This document shows, one piece after another, positions 11,480 to 21,364 of a DNA stretch of 64,000 bases. Source of the stretch: Notamacropus eugenii. Lineage: Eukaryota > Chordata > Mammalia > Diprotodontia > Macropodidae. Below the pieces are notes generated by a model. It was not told where the DNA came from. It worked only from the letters and a program-made list of their open reading frames with translations, and did not search any database. The stretch spans positions 353,524,660-353,588,659 of the forward strand of contig NC_092873.1 in assembly GCF_028372415.1 (NCBI RefSeq), read 5' to 3'. Made by a program: the position numbers and the translations under genes. Numbering within the stretch: the first letter of the stretch is position 1; each line of letters opens with the position of its first letter.

Positions 11480-11610
11480 AGGGTAAAAATTAGATAAAGC
11501 CTTTCTTGAGTGTTTTCTATGTGCCAGACACTGTGCCAAGCTCTGTAAACACAAATACTAGCAAAAAGGAAGACAGTTCCTACCCTCAAAATGTTTGACT
11601 TCTAATACAG
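11480..11610 (+). mobile_element. Old interspersed repeat ('TGTGCCAGACACTGTGCCAA')
   Basis: The same module (ATGTGCCAGGCACTGTGCTA ... CCCTCAAGGAGTTCACA) recurs at about 35.4 kb. It is a common old mammalian repeat, here decayed. Confidence 0.5.
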
Positions 11611-11688
11611 GAGGATAATACGTAAAACACAGATGGAGGGGTTGGTTCCCCACTCTCCCCCCGCCCTGGGTCAAGGTTCACAGGTTGT

Positions 11689-11850
11689 TTGTCCTTCATT
11701 CTCAAAGAGGACCATGACATCAGGAAGGTGATCCGTAATTTGGATTTAAGTGAGGGAGAGCTGTGCAAGGTCACCAGTCTCACTTTCTCTTCTGGAGCCA
11801 TCCGGGTTCATTGGTAAGATATAGCTCAGGAGAGCTGGAAATGGTCCGTG
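11689..11850 (-). mobile_element. Marsupial SINE 3' part
   Basis: TTTGTCCTTCATTCTCAAAG, ACCATGACATCAGGAAGG, then GTGAGGGAGAGCTGTGCAAG is the reversed 3' half of the SINE that is complete at 22.4 and 59.1 kb. Confidence 0.8.
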
Positions 11851-12095
11851 GGGCAGGGTGAAGAAGTATTCTGGAGAGGTTGGAGCTAAGACAGTTAGAA
11901 ATGAGTGTGGCTGTCCTAAGTACTTCTTCAAATGGAAGTTCAAGATTTCACCAATCAGAGCAGAAGACCTATGGAGTCAGAAGTGACCCCATTGTGAGAG
12001 GGCTGTAGGGACAGAGGTGGAAAAATGATTGGGAAGTCCACCTCCCTTAAGGCTATTAAGAAGGGAGAAGAAAAGAGGAGAATGGAGAGAACAAA

Positions 12096-12345
12096 GGAGG
12101 GAAGAAAGCTTGGTTGAGTAGGGGATGTGATAGCCATTTTCAAATATTTTCGGGTCTATAAAGTGGAAGAAGGACTAGATTGGTTCTGATAGGCCCCCAA
12201 CTGATTAATTAATCAATTCATTAAATACCTATTAGGTGCCAGGCAGAAAGGCAGAACCAGGATTAATTAGTGAAAGTCATTACAGCCATCCCCAAGTGGA
12301 AGGTGGTGAATTCCCTCACTGGAGATTTTCATCCAGAAAAGTAAA
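12096..12345 (+). mobile_element. L3 LINE 3' region, interrupted
   Basis: GATGTGATAGCCATTTTCAA, then GGAAGAAGGACTAG, later GGCAGAACCAGG and TTCCCTCACTGGAGATTTTC. This is L3 order, interrupted at about 12200-12245 by an ATTAATTAATCAATTC / TATTAGGTGCCAGGC module. Confidence 0.6.
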
Positions 12346-12430
12346 GGAAATTGTGCAAGTTCACACAGCTAGTGTATAGCAGAATCAGAATTCAGACTCC
12401 AAATTTAACAATCTATTCACTAGACCTCTC
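12346..12430 (-). mobile_element. MIR fragment
   Basis: GTGCAAGTTCACACAGCTAG, then ATTCAGACTCCAAATT. Confidence 0.6.
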
Positions 12431-12439
12431 TCCCTACCT

Positions 12440-13130
12440 CTTTTAATTGTTTATAGTACTTTTTATTCCCCCTCCAATTACATGTTAAAACAATTTTTAA
12501 ACTTTACTTAAAGTTCTGGGTTCTAAATTCTATCTTTCCCTCCCCCTTCCCTGAGACAGTAAGTGATCAGATATAGGTTTATATATATATGTGCAATCAT
12601 GTAAAATATTTCCATATTACTCATTTTGTACAAGAAGACTCGAATGAAAGAAAAAATGAAAGTAAAAAATAGCATGCTTCAGTCTATATTCAGTCAATGT
12701 CAATCCTTAATGTGGAGGCAGAGAGTATGCTCCATCATTAGTCCTTTGGGATTGTCTTGGATCATTGTATCACTGAGAATAGCTAAGTCATTACAGTTCT
12801 TCATTATATCTTGTTGCTGTTACAACAGTGTACAATATTCTCCCGGTTCTGTTCACTTCACTTTGCATCAATTCATGTAAGTCTTTCTAGGTTTTTCTGA
12901 AATCATCCTGCTTGCCATTTCTTGTAGCAGAGCAATATTCCATCACATAGCTTGTTCAGCCAGTCCCCAACTGATGGGCATCCTTTCGATTTTCAGTTCT
13001 TAACCACCACGGAAAGAACTGCTACAAATATTTCATACAAATAGATCCTTTCCCCTTTTTTGATGTCTTTAAGATACAGACATAGCAGTAGTACTGCTGG
13101 ATCAAAAGGTATGCACAGTTTTATAGCCCT
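12440..13130 (-). mobile_element. L1 LINE 3' region (marsupial type)
   Basis: The plus strand holds AGGTTTTTCTGAAATCATCC, GCCAGTCCCCAACTGATGGG and TGCTGGATCAAAAGGTATGC. Reversed, these are the end of L1 ORF2 and the 3' UTR of the marsupial family. About 690 bp. Not coding-competent. Confidence 0.85.
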
Positions 13131-13137
13131 TTTGCAC

Positions 13138-13255
13138 CCCCCTTTTTAAAAGATGATCAAACTGAGTCCCTGTAGGCATAAGGGACTTGCTCAATTGCAT
13201 AGACAGTATGGAATAGAGCTGAGATTTTAACCCAAGTGTTTTCCACTGCTAAAAT
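13138..13255 (-). mobile_element. MIR fragment between L1 pieces
   Basis: GATCAAACTGAGTCCCTGTAGG then GAGCTGAGATTTTAACCC, a decayed reversed core. Confidence 0.5.
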
Positions 13256-13269
13256 TCTGTGACCATATT

Positions 13270-13465
13270 CTTGGTATACCCTTTATTTTTAAGTAAAATT
13301 TTATTTTTTTAAATTAGGAAGAATTTATTTTGCTCTCCCTCCAACCCAGGAAAAAAAAAACTCGCAATAAATATGAACAGTGAAGAAAAGCAAATTCTCC
13401 CAAATTGGTCAGATCCAAAATCACATGTCTCATTCTGCATCTTCTGCAGGGGGTATTTTCCCATC
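13270..13465 (-). mobile_element. L1 3' tail (second marsupial type)
   Basis: CAATAAATATGAACAGTGAA, then CAAATTGGTCAGATCC and GTCTCATTCTGCATCTTCTG. Its reverse complement matches the L1 tail at 47.45-47.72 kb. Confidence 0.7.
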
Positions 13466-13539
13466 TATACTTCCTGCACTGTTCTCTACCATTGCTAGTG
13501 CCTTTCCTCAGAAATTATCATCCATCTCCTCTGTTGTGG

Positions 13540-13685
13540 GCATAGTTATTTGTGTATTATCTCTTCATTAGATTATGAACTCCATTAGGGTAAGAACCAT
13601 GATTTACGCCATTCATTGTATCTCCAATGGTTAGCACAGCACCTGACATATATAGTAACCACTTCATAAACACTAGTTGTTTGAC
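13540..13685 (+). mobile_element. L2 LINE 3' end
   Basis: TTAGATTATGAACTCCATTAGGG, then GTTAGCACAGCACCTGACAT and CATAAACACTAG. Confidence 0.7.
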
Positions 13686-13869
13686 ATAACTTTCTGCTTC
13701 TAGAACAGTCCCAGACTAAGCAGGTATGTGGTTAATCCAGGGGCAGCTTGGATGCACCTGTTATGGGCACCACTTGGATGTAGCTTCAGGAAGTGAGTGA
13801 CATCAGATAGATGCCAGTGAAGATGATATGAATGGAACTGAGTACTCAGAAAACATGCCTACAATTTGC

Positions 13870-14150
13870 TGGTCCCTGCTCACCGCTGGTGGGCAAATCA
13901 TTTAACCTCTCTGTGGTTTTACAAACTCAGTTTTGTCAAAATGAGAGGGGTTGAACTCAATGGGCTCCAAGGGCCCTACCAGCTCAAAATCTATAAGCCT
14001 ATGATCTCTATGGGTCTCAGTTTCCTTCTCTGTAAAAATGGGTATAATAACAGCACCTCCCTCACAAGGCTGTTGTGAGGACAATGTGAACTATTATGGT
14101 TCCAGAACTTTTCAACAACTGAAGAACTTTATGAATAATTGTAAGGCCAG
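13870..14150 (+). mobile_element. Two MIR/CORE-SINE pieces in tandem
   Basis: The first piece has a tail GGGGTTGAACTCAATGGGC. The second starts GGGTCTCAGTTTCCTTCTC and runs to GGCTGTTGTGAGGACAATG. Confidence 0.65.
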
Positions 14151-14159
14151 ACTATAAGC

Positions 14160-14640
14160 AGCTGCTGCTGCCCCCTGGACTTCCTAGTCCCTGTTACAGT
14201 GAGCCCCACGCCCCCTTTATCTCTTTTTCAGAAAATTCACCTTTGTGTGTCCCCTAGATGCCTACCTCTTTTTCTTCCAGGTCAGGATGGGAATGGGAAG
14301 CTGTAACCCTTCCCTACCTCCCCATACCCTTACTCTACACAACCATTGCTCCTTCAGCTTCTCTTCATTAGTTCTAATGAGCTGAATGAAATGCTTCTCA
14401 TTAGCACAGCTGACTCACTTAGTGACACCTTCCCTTCGTTAGCAACCTTCACCTTGCCCCCCCTCTTTCAACTTCTAAAAGGAGGAGTTGCCCCCTCTCA
14501 GCTGATCTTCTCTCCCTCTCTTTGAGGGATCCATGAGTGAGGCAGGGATTCCCATAATTAGGGAGTTTAGGCTGGGGGAATGCTGGGGGAGAGGACTTGG
14601 ATTGGAGGGAGGACAAGGGGGAAGAGGAGAGAACTAGGAG
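14160..14640. promoter_or_regulatory. Candidate non-coding regulatory element
   Basis: A repeat-free island flanked by MIR and L1 pieces. The centre has CTAATGAG (14374-14381) and its inverted copy CTCATTAG (14397-14404), a CAGCTG E-box (14407-14412) and an overlapping AP-1 TGACTCA (14411-14417). This clustering is seen directly. Enhancer activity, possibly for TBX21 or TBKBP1, is inference, and no conservation data are available here. Confidence 0.35.
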
Positions 14641-14944
14641 CTTTGAAAGAGAGGGGTGGGAGAAGGGTGTTTGCTTTTTTTATTCTAATTAGTTATATGC
14701 TGATAAGTTATAATCAGCCTTGCCTGTTTGGGAGCCTGCTGTGATTGGGAAAGAGTGGGGCACAAGGGAGTATGTGCACCCAAATTGTTCTTGGCCATCA
14801 CACCCACCTTCTGCCTCCACTCAACCCAGCACTCCCTGAAAACTACCTTCTTCCCTCCTGCAGCCCTTTGAGGAAATGCCTTTCTTTGTGTCTTGAGTGA
14901 CCTATTTCCTGAGCTTATCAGTTCTCTATTAGAAAATGCTTTTA
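14641..14944. other. Unique intergenic DNA
   Basis: No gene or repeat recognised. Confidence 0.4.
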
Positions 14945-15112
14945 GAAATATCTTTAATATGATTGTACATGTATAGCTTATATCAGACTGAATGCTGTCA
15001 TGGGGAGGGGGCAGGGAAGGGAAGGAGGAAAATTTAGAACTCAAAATCTTATAAAAGTGAATGATGAAAACTAAAAATAAATCAATAAAATTTAATAATA
15101 ATAATAAAAGAA
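14945..15112 (+). mobile_element. L1 3' tail
   Basis: TGTACATGTATAGCTTATATC, GAACTCAAAATCTTATAAAA, then an AATAATAATAAT tail. Confidence 0.75.
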
Positions 15113-15295
15113 AATGCTTCTCCATCCTAATCCTGAACTGGAATGACTTCTTTGGTGTCGGGTCAAAGTTCAGAGGGAGAAGGAGGGAAGGATTGAGTCT
15201 TTCTCTTCTTTCTTCCCAAGGTGTCCTGAAGGGGTATCTCAGAGGGAATTGGGCAATGGAGGTCTTGCTCAGGGATGAACTTCCAAGTGGCAAGA

Positions 15296-15575
15296 AGTTA
15301 CAGTGAAGAAGCAGAAAGAGGGGCAACGGGTGGAGCTTTCAAAGAGGCAGCTAGAGTTTGACATAAGAGACAATTTAGAGCTCTCTCACACTTAGGGCTC
15401 TCTAAGAGTGTAATGGGCTGCCTGGGAGTTAAGTGAGTCCATTGGACATTGTCAAGGAAAGGGTATAGGGTCATTTGTTGGGCATATTGTAGAGGGGGGT
15501 ATTTTTCAGATATGAATTGGACTTGATGGTTGCTGAGGTCCCTCCCTTTCAAATCTGAAATTCTGAGAAACTAGA
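15296..15575 (+). mobile_element. L3 LINE 3' end
   Basis: GTGTAATGGGCTGCCTGGGA, then TGGACTTGATGGTTGCTGAGG and TCCCTTTCAAATCTG give the L3 3' order. Confidence 0.65.
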
Positions 15576-15736
15576 AAATATCGTGAGGAAATATGACTTG
15601 GCAGAAATTAAATTTCAGTTGAATTCTTTCACCACATTTCCTAATAATCTCAAAATGGATATGCAATCTGAATGTTAAAGGTCATATCATATTTAAAAAA
15701 ACCAATGCAATGACTGGAGGAGACTTTTCAATGACT

Positions 15737-15838
15737 TCATTAGATTGTAAACTCCTTGCCTCTCTTTGTATCCCCACTGCTTAGCACAGTGGCTGGCACA
15801 TAGTCGATGCTTTATAAATGTTTGTTGACTGACTGATC
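15737..15838 (+). mobile_element. L2 3' end inside the L1
   Basis: CATTAGATTGTAAACTCCTTGC then TTAGCACAGTGGCTGGCACA and TTGTTGACTGACTGA. Confidence 0.75.
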
Positions 15839-15865
15839 AAAGGATAGAAACAATCACATTATAAT

Positions 15866-16125
15866 AGCAATCAGTAGCATTCTATACTGCTTTTAAGTTT
15901 GCAACATGCTTTACAAATATCTCATCTTATCCTCACAGCAACCCTGGAAGCTAGGTGGTATTGTTATCTTTGTTTTTTTACAGAGAAAGAAACTGAGGCA
16001 ATCAGAGGTGAAGTGACTTGCCCAAGATCACTCAGCTAGTAAATGGATGAGGCTGGGTTTGAACTCAGGACTTCCAGAGTCTAGGACCAGGACTCTCTAC
16101 CCGCTTCATCACCTAGCTGCCTCTA
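15866..16125 (-). mobile_element. CORE-SINE (marsupial type), near full length
   Basis: AACATGCTTTACAAATATCTC, CACAGCAACCCTGGAAGC, GAAACTGAGGCAATCAG, then ACCTAGCTGCC at the tRNA-head end. Confidence 0.8.
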
Positions 16126-16139
16126 TAAAAGACATGATT

Positions 16140-16300
16140 TCAATTGTTTGTTGTTGTTCAATGACATCAGGACGGTGATGTCTTGACTTCCAAGTGAGTT
16201 GGATTTCCGTGAGGCAGGGCTGTGCAAAGTCATCAGTCTCACTCTCTCTTCCAGGGACATCTGAGTCTAGTGGCAAGACATAGATCAGGATGACTGGAGA
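16140..16300 (-). mobile_element. Marsupial SINE 3' part
   Basis: AATGACATCAGGACGGTGATG, then GTGAGGCAGGGCTGTGC and ATCAGGATGACTGGAGATGA. Confidence 0.75.
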
Positions 16301-16739
16301 TGACCCCTCATTTCAAACACATGAGATGGAAATGTTTTTGCATAAGCAAAATCAGTGCAACATAGATAAAAAGGAAAGCTGTCAATTGGGGAAATATTTT
16401 TATATCAAATGTCACTGATAAGGGTTTAATACACAAAGTTTATAGGAAACTAATACAATTATACAAGATTCAGAGTCATTTCCTAAGGAATAAATGGTCA
16501 AAGGATATAAACAGTTGTCAAATAAGAAATGTAAATTTTTAACAACACATGAAAGATTGTCTCAAAGTTAATAAATAGGAGGTGTGTGTAAAAACAAAAC
16601 AAAACACTCTGAGGTTTCATCTCATACCCAGAAAATTGGCCAAGATGATAAAAGGCAAAAGAAAAACAAAAACCAAAAAAAACCAAAAAGCAAAGAAACA
16701 TGTTAGTGGCATTATAGAAAGACAGGCACACTAATGGAG

Positions 16740-17020
16740 GAGGCGAGAAGAAGGGAATAAGTATTTATTGAATGCCTGAAGTGTGCCAAAGACTGTGCTA
16801 AGAGCTTTACAAATGTTATCTCATTTGATTGGGATAATATACTATGGGATGGAGCTATAAATTGCTTAATCATAATGGAGAATAATTTTAAATGATTTCC
16901 TGAATATTAGAGGTCACACCGGTTTTCAAAATTCCAGTTAGGTACTTGTGACAGTAGAAAGTTCTCAATCAACCTGTTAGATTGTGAGCTCTTCAAATTC
17001 AGACAGTCTTTTGTGTGAGG
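16740..17020 (-). mobile_element. MIR-like insertion and unassigned DNA
   Basis: 16757-16845 reads TATTTATTGAATGCCTGAAG ... TACAAATGTTATCTCATTTG, a reversed MIR 3' part. 16850-17020 has no clear identity except a short L2-like TTAGATTGTGAGCTC. Confidence 0.5.
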
Positions 17021-17800
17021 CTGAGTCTTTGACTCAGAAATTCCACTACTGGGTATATACCCCCTAGAGATCAAAGATAAAAGAAAATACCCAAATATAC
17101 AAAAATATTCATAGAAACACTTTTTGTGGTAGTGAAAAACTAGAAATAAAGTGGATGTCCATTGGTATAGGAATGGCTAGACAAGTTGTATTACATAAAT
17201 TTAATGGAATATTACTGTAACATAGAAAACAACATATGTGAAAAATTCAGAAAAGAATGAGAAGACTTATGTGAACAGATACAGTATAAAATAACTAGAA
17301 CCATGAAAGATAAACACAGTGACTACAACAATGTAAATGGAGAGTTTAAAAATATAAAACTGAATGTTGTCATTATAATGTGGTCTCTTTAATGACAATC
17401 ACCAAACTTGACACTGAGGAAGAGATGAGAAAATGTACCTCCCTCTCTTCTTTGCAGAAGTGGAATATAACATAGGATGACCTTGATTGATGTGTTGCTT
17501 AGCAACTTTTTCCTCTTAATCCAGTGCCTTCATTTGAAAGATAAAGAAATGGAGGCTAAAAGAATTATGCTTATTTTAGAGTATAGTCTCATGGACAATA
17601 CTGAAATTTTTTTTTTGCTTGACTGTATATGTGCGTAAGAGAAGTTTTGTTTTCGCTTGCTTTACGTTTGCTAAACTAGTTCTCTCTTTCTTTTTTCATC
17701 CTTATGGCAACAAATAGCTTGCAGGGGTAATGAAGAGGATACATTGAGAAATTAAGGTAATGTAAAAAAATATATGAATAAAATCTTTAATTTTAAGGAA

Positions 17801-17914
17801 AAACTCCACAGGTTTTCCCAGATACTGGAAAGGTGGCGGCAGAATAGAGATAAAGCTTGACCTCAGCTTGGTCATCTTTTCAGCTAGAAAGATCATCACA
17901 TATTTAGACCTGAT
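17801..17914. other. Short unassigned stretch
   Basis: Follows the L1 tail. Nothing recognised. Confidence 0.4.
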
Positions 17915-18075
17915 TTCTCCTTAGAGTCATCTGGTCCGAACCCTAGATTTTACAGATGAGGAAAATGAAGCCCGAAAAATGACTTGTTCAATGTCATAGT
18001 CAATAAGTGGCAACAAATAAATAGAATCAGGAAGCGAACCTGGATCCTTTGACTCAGAATCTAGTAATCTTTTTT
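17915..18075 (-). mobile_element. MIR-related SINE, reversed
   Basis: TAGAGTCATCTGGTCCGAACC, then TTTTACAGATGAGGAAAATG. Confidence 0.65.
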
Positions 18076-18184
18076 TTGCCTCATGGTGCTTCTCCATAAT
18101 CCTCCAAACCCTGACCAAACATTGATCTAAGAGGAAAGTAGTTTTTTGAGAAGTGGTTGTCCCCATTTTCAGCTTTCAAAACTT

Positions 18185-18320
18185 TTTCAAAATGGTATAA
18201 TAATAACTGGCATTTATAGAGTGCGTTGAACCTAATCACAGCCCTGTGAGCAATAATAATTGCTATTAGCATTCCTACTCTACAGATAAGGAAACAGGTT
18301 ACATGGACAAGTGCCTTGCC
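18185..18320 (-). mobile_element. MIR fragment, reversed
   Basis: TGGCATTTATAGAGTGCGTTG, then CTACAGATAAGGAAACAGG. Confidence 0.6.
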
Positions 18321-18828
18321 CAAAGTAACAATCTCTCACAGCTTTTGTCATCTGTAAAGTAGAAATAAACATGGCCTATAGTAGCTATCTCAAAGGGTCA
18401 CAGTGATCAATCAGTAAGTTAGATAAGTACACACATTAAGTCCCTACTAGGTGCCAGGCACTATACTAATCACTCAGGATATAAAGAAAGGTGATGGATG
18501 GTCTCCGCCCTCAAAGACCTCAAGATCTAATGGGAGAAGGCAAAACATAAAAAAGAGAAGCTGAAAGGGAAGAGGGAAGAAGGAGAAAGGGAAGGTACCT
18601 GGCTTGGGGGCATGATGAAATGTCTGCCCCGGGCCCCCTCCTTAAATAAAGAATCTGGGAGGGTCTACCTGATGTCCAACTTTCATCCACTCTAATAAGA
18701 AGACAGGAAGGGTCCTAGAGACAGGGACTACTGAGGAGGTATGGATTTCAGAACTGATGTCATCTTGCAAGATAAATTTCTGGAGAAACTCTGCTGGAGA
18801 TTTCTGATGTAATCCAGGTGAACAGCCA
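18321..18828 (+). repeat. Left arm of an inverted duplication
   Basis: The reverse complement of this 508-bp block aligns with 22090-22904 once the SINE in that arm is removed. Shared landmarks run in reversed order: CAAAGTAACA, GGCCTATAGTAG, an L2-like 3' end with GTGCCAGGCACTATAC, GATCTAATGGGAGAAG, ACCTGGCTTGG, GATGAAATGTCTGCCC, GGTCCTAGAGACAGGG, ACTGAGGAGGTATGG and GATGTCATCTTGCAAG. It spans parts of two different old repeats plus unassigned DNA, so it looks like a duplicated segment rather than two copies of one repeat family. Confidence 0.75.
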
Positions 18829-18844
18829 TCTGATGCGAAATTCT

Positions 18845-19035
18845 AAATCATGTCTTCCTGAATTCAAGTCTAGCAGGCAATCTACTGTGCCCCATGGTTT
18901 CTTAATTTCTTTTTCTGTAAATGGGCATAATGACATTGGCACAAGCACCTTCCTCACAGGGTTTTTGTGAGACTCCCCTGAGAGTATGAATGTAAAGGGT
19001 TTTGCAAACCTTAAAGTGCCACATAAATGTTAGCT
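18845..19035 (+). mobile_element. MIR pieces
   Basis: 18845-18895 is a reversed head (CTTCCTGAATTCAAGTC). 18895-19035 is a plus-strand core and tail (GTTTTTGTGAGACTCC, GGTTTTGCAAACCTTAAAG). Confidence 0.6.
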
Positions 19036-19138
19036 CTATAAAACTGGACCGCAGTTGGAAAGTGTTGGTGTAATTTTAGGTGAGTGGATTTAGGTTCTAG
19101 TATTGACTTTGAAAAGACCTAGCTACAGAACACTGATA

Positions 19139-19212
19139 AGCATGCACATGCATGCATACATATGTGTGTATGTGTATACATACATATACATGTTAATAAA
19201 TACACAAGTATG
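19139..19212. repeat. (CATA/TGTA)-rich low-complexity DNA
   Basis: CATGCATACATATGTG-type words with alternating purine and pyrimidine. Confidence 0.7.
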
Positions 19213-19224
19213 CATTGCACATAC

Positions 19225-19378
19225 GTATTTTTGTTTGTTTTATTTTCACATATATCCACCTTTTCTTTTTCCCATCCTCTCCCTCTCCCCTCACCCCAAA
19301 AAAGCAAGGGAAAACAAAACTCTGGCTCCACACATAGATAGTCAAGCAAAATAAATTTCCATGTTGGCCATGAGACTA
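19225..19378 (-). mobile_element. L1 3' tail
   Basis: ATAGTCAAGCAAAATAAATT, then TTCCATGTTGGCCATGAG is the reverse complement of the L1 tail seen at 47.55 kb (GGCCAATGTGGAAGTTTGC). Confidence 0.7.
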
Positions 19379-19394
19379 CATTATAGAATAGGTA

Positions 19395-19475
19395 CAACTC
19401 TGTTAACCTCTGTTTCCTCATCTTTCAAATGAAGGGACTGGACTAGTCAAGTACTCTTCACCTGCAGTTAATGAA
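19395..19475 (+). mobile_element. MIR fragment
   Basis: GTTAACCTCTGTTTCCTCATC then GGGACTGGACTAG. Confidence 0.6.
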
Positions 19476-19504
19476 TTTATTTGTAAAGAAAAAAAAATTG
19501 GGAA

Positions 19505-19650
19505 GGGGGCAGCTAGGTAGTACAGTGGATAGAGCACTGGCCTTAGAGTCAGGAGGACCTGAGTTCAAATCTGGCCTAAGATATTTACTAACTGTGTGAC
19601 CCTGGGCAAGTCACTTAACCCCAATTGCCTCCCCTGAAAAAACCCACTCT
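19505..19650 (+). mobile_element. Marsupial tRNA-derived SINE, 5' half
   Basis: GGGGGCAGCTAGGTAGTACA, AGTCAGGAGGACCTGAGTTC, ACCCTGGGCAAGTCACTTAA. It stops after CCAATTGCCTC. Confidence 0.85.
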
Positions 19651-19654
19651 GGCA

Positions 19655-19795
19655 ACTGTATTTCAATATATACTTGGTTTCTTTTGTAATCTTCTGTATT
19701 TTATGCCTTTAAAAACATGATTCCGAGGAGTTCCTAGACTTCCTCATCCTGCCTAAGGGTCCATGACACACATAAAAAAAGGCTAAGAAACTCTA
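19655..19795 (-). mobile_element. hAT-like DNA transposon remnant
   Basis: GTATTTCAATATATACTTGG, then TATTTTATGCCTTTAAAAAC and GGGTCCATGACACAC. Reverse orientation to the copies at 5.65 and 61.43 kb. Confidence 0.55.
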
Positions 19796-19844
19796 GACTA
19801 GATCATCTTTAAAGGCCCTTCCAACTACTGGATTCTATAATGAG

Positions 19845-20055
19845 AGTTTACATTTCCACAGGGTTTTATTCACAGCTTACAAAGGGCTTTCCTCACAACC
19901 CCTCTATAAGGTAAATCCTGCAACCATCATCCCCATTTGATAGAAGAAACAGCTGAGGCTCTGATAAAGGAAAGTAATTTTTGCCCATCTTTACACAGCT
20001 AATAAATACCAGATCTGAGATCTGACCCCAAGCCATCCAGCATAACTGCCTCATT
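19845..20055 (-). mobile_element. CORE-SINE, reversed
   Basis: CAGCTTACAAAGGGCTTTCC, then CATCCCCATTTGATAGAAG and TTTACACAGCTAATAAATACC. Confidence 0.65.
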
Positions 20056-20099
20056 TTGTGACTCCGTAATCATCCTCAGGACAATTTCCATAGTTCATG

Positions 20100-20325
20100 T
20101 TGGAAGCAGCTTAATCTAAAGGTAGGAGAACTATGGACCAAGAGCCAGATTATCTAGATATAAATCCTGGCTCTGACACTAACTAGCTATGTGACCATAG
20201 CCAAGTCATTTTCCTTTCCTATGCCTCAGTTTCCCCACTTATAAAATGGGGATAATACGTAACCCCCTCCTAAGGCTGTTATGAGGAAGATGTGTTGTGG
20301 TTACAGTAACATGAGCTAGCCTTTA
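20100..20325 (+). mobile_element. MIR, near full length
   Basis: AAATCCTGGCTCTGACACTAAC, AGCTATGTGACCATAGCC, GCCTCAGTTTCCCC, AATGGGGATAATACG and GGCTGTTATGAGGAAG appear in order. Confidence 0.85.
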
Positions 20326-20960
20326 AAAGTAACAGCATCAGCTCAAGCATAATATGGAAATGAGCTCACCCAAAGGCCCCATAAAGTGAACAGTACAGAG
20401 ACTTTTCATAATCAGTGATTAGTTGTTGGGGAGAACCCAGGGCTTGGAGCCAGAAGCCCAGTTTTCTAGTTCTGGTACAGCTGACATTATGCTAAAATAA
20501 GCATAGCTCACGTTTATATAGGGCTTCAAGGCCTACAAGGTACTTAACATGTACTATTTTATTTATCATTATCTGAGCCTTGGTTCAGCTCAAGCGCCAA
20601 TTTCTACATGAGGCCTTTTCTGATTCCCCCAAATTGCTAGTGCCCTCCCCTCTTCCACCCCACCCGCCCTCACAAAAAGTTACATTGCATTTCTATTGTC
20701 TCTCCTATGGTAATTTATAATCTCTAAGAACATGAGCTAATTAATTTTTTTTGTATCTCCAGAACAATGCTCAACAGTTTAGTAAGCATTTAATTAACGT
20801 TTATTTAATTGGTTGATCTTCACAACAACCTTAGGAAGTAGGTGCCTATTATCCCCATTTTACACATGGAAAATCTTGGGCTGAAATAGATCAAAGTCAC
20901 ACAGCTAGTTAGTTTCTGAGGCTGGATTTGAAGTCCAGCCCTCCATCAGCCAATCAATAA
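20326..20960 (-). mobile_element. CORE-SINE split by an L2 3' end
   Basis: 20326-20484 is unassigned. 20485-20575 is a reversed core 3' part (GTTTATATAGGGCTTCAAGG). 20590-20815 is a plus-strand L2 3' end (GAGGCCTTTTCTGATTCCCC ... TAAGCATTTAATTAACG). The core resumes at about 20818 with TTCACAACAACCTTAGG. Confidence 0.65.
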
Positions 20961-21200
20961 GCTGCCCAAGCATTGTTGGGATATAAAAATAAAACGAAAC
21001 ACTCCCTGGCCTCCAGGAGTGCTATAGGGAGACAATATTTGTAAACAAAAAAAAAGACAAGGTAATGAAAAAGGAAAGAGTACTAGCAACTATGGGGAGA
21101 CATCAAGAAAGGCATCATATTAGAAGGTTGGGCTGAGCGTTGAAGACTAGAGATGCTTAGGAGTCAGAGGTGAGAAGGTAGTAGTAACCAGTGCTAGGGA
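20961..21200. other. Old interspersed repeat, class uncertain
   Basis: CTCCCTGGCCTCCAGGAGTG then GGCATCATATTAGAAGG. It has the cadence of a long old mammalian repeat, but I cannot name it. Confidence 0.35.
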
Positions 21201-21204
21201 ACAA

Positions 21205-21335
21205 AAAGGCCATACGGACTCAAGGTTTGCAAAGTGATTTTCATATGTCATCTTATTGGTTCCCCACAACAACCCTGTGCAGTGAGTATTACAGATGTAA
21301 TCATGCCCATTTTACAGATGAGATGTTACCTTGAA
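21205..21335 (-). mobile_element. CORE-SINE fragment
   Basis: CAAGGTTTGCAAAGTGATTT, CACAACAACCCTGTGCAG, CCCATTTTACAGATGAG. Confidence 0.7.
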
Positions 21336-21364
21336 TCCTCTGCAGGTCTATCAGAAGTATTAAT

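Larger units (their letters stand above)
15590..17800 (+). mobile_element. Old L1 copy shattered by later insertions
   Basis: L1 ORF2-like words appear in order: GGATATGCAATCTGAATGTT (about 15657), AAGCAAAATCAGTGCAACAT (16346), ATAAATGGTCAAAGGATATA (16490), ACTACTGGGTATATACCCCC (17045), AATGGCTAGACAAGTTGTAT (17170), then the 3' tail GCTTGACTGTATATGTG (17615). The order suggests one element of the plus strand, split by an L2 end, two SINEs and MIR pieces. Confidence 0.65.

Noticed and set aside
14685-15326. 213-residue minus frame
   Set aside because: It spans an L1 tail and an L3 edge and has no recognisable family.
18521-18828. Reading the inverted arms as two copies of one unknown transposable element
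   Set aside because: Considered, but both arms also share flanking MIR and L2 sequence in the same order, which fits a duplicated segment better. A library search could still overturn this.
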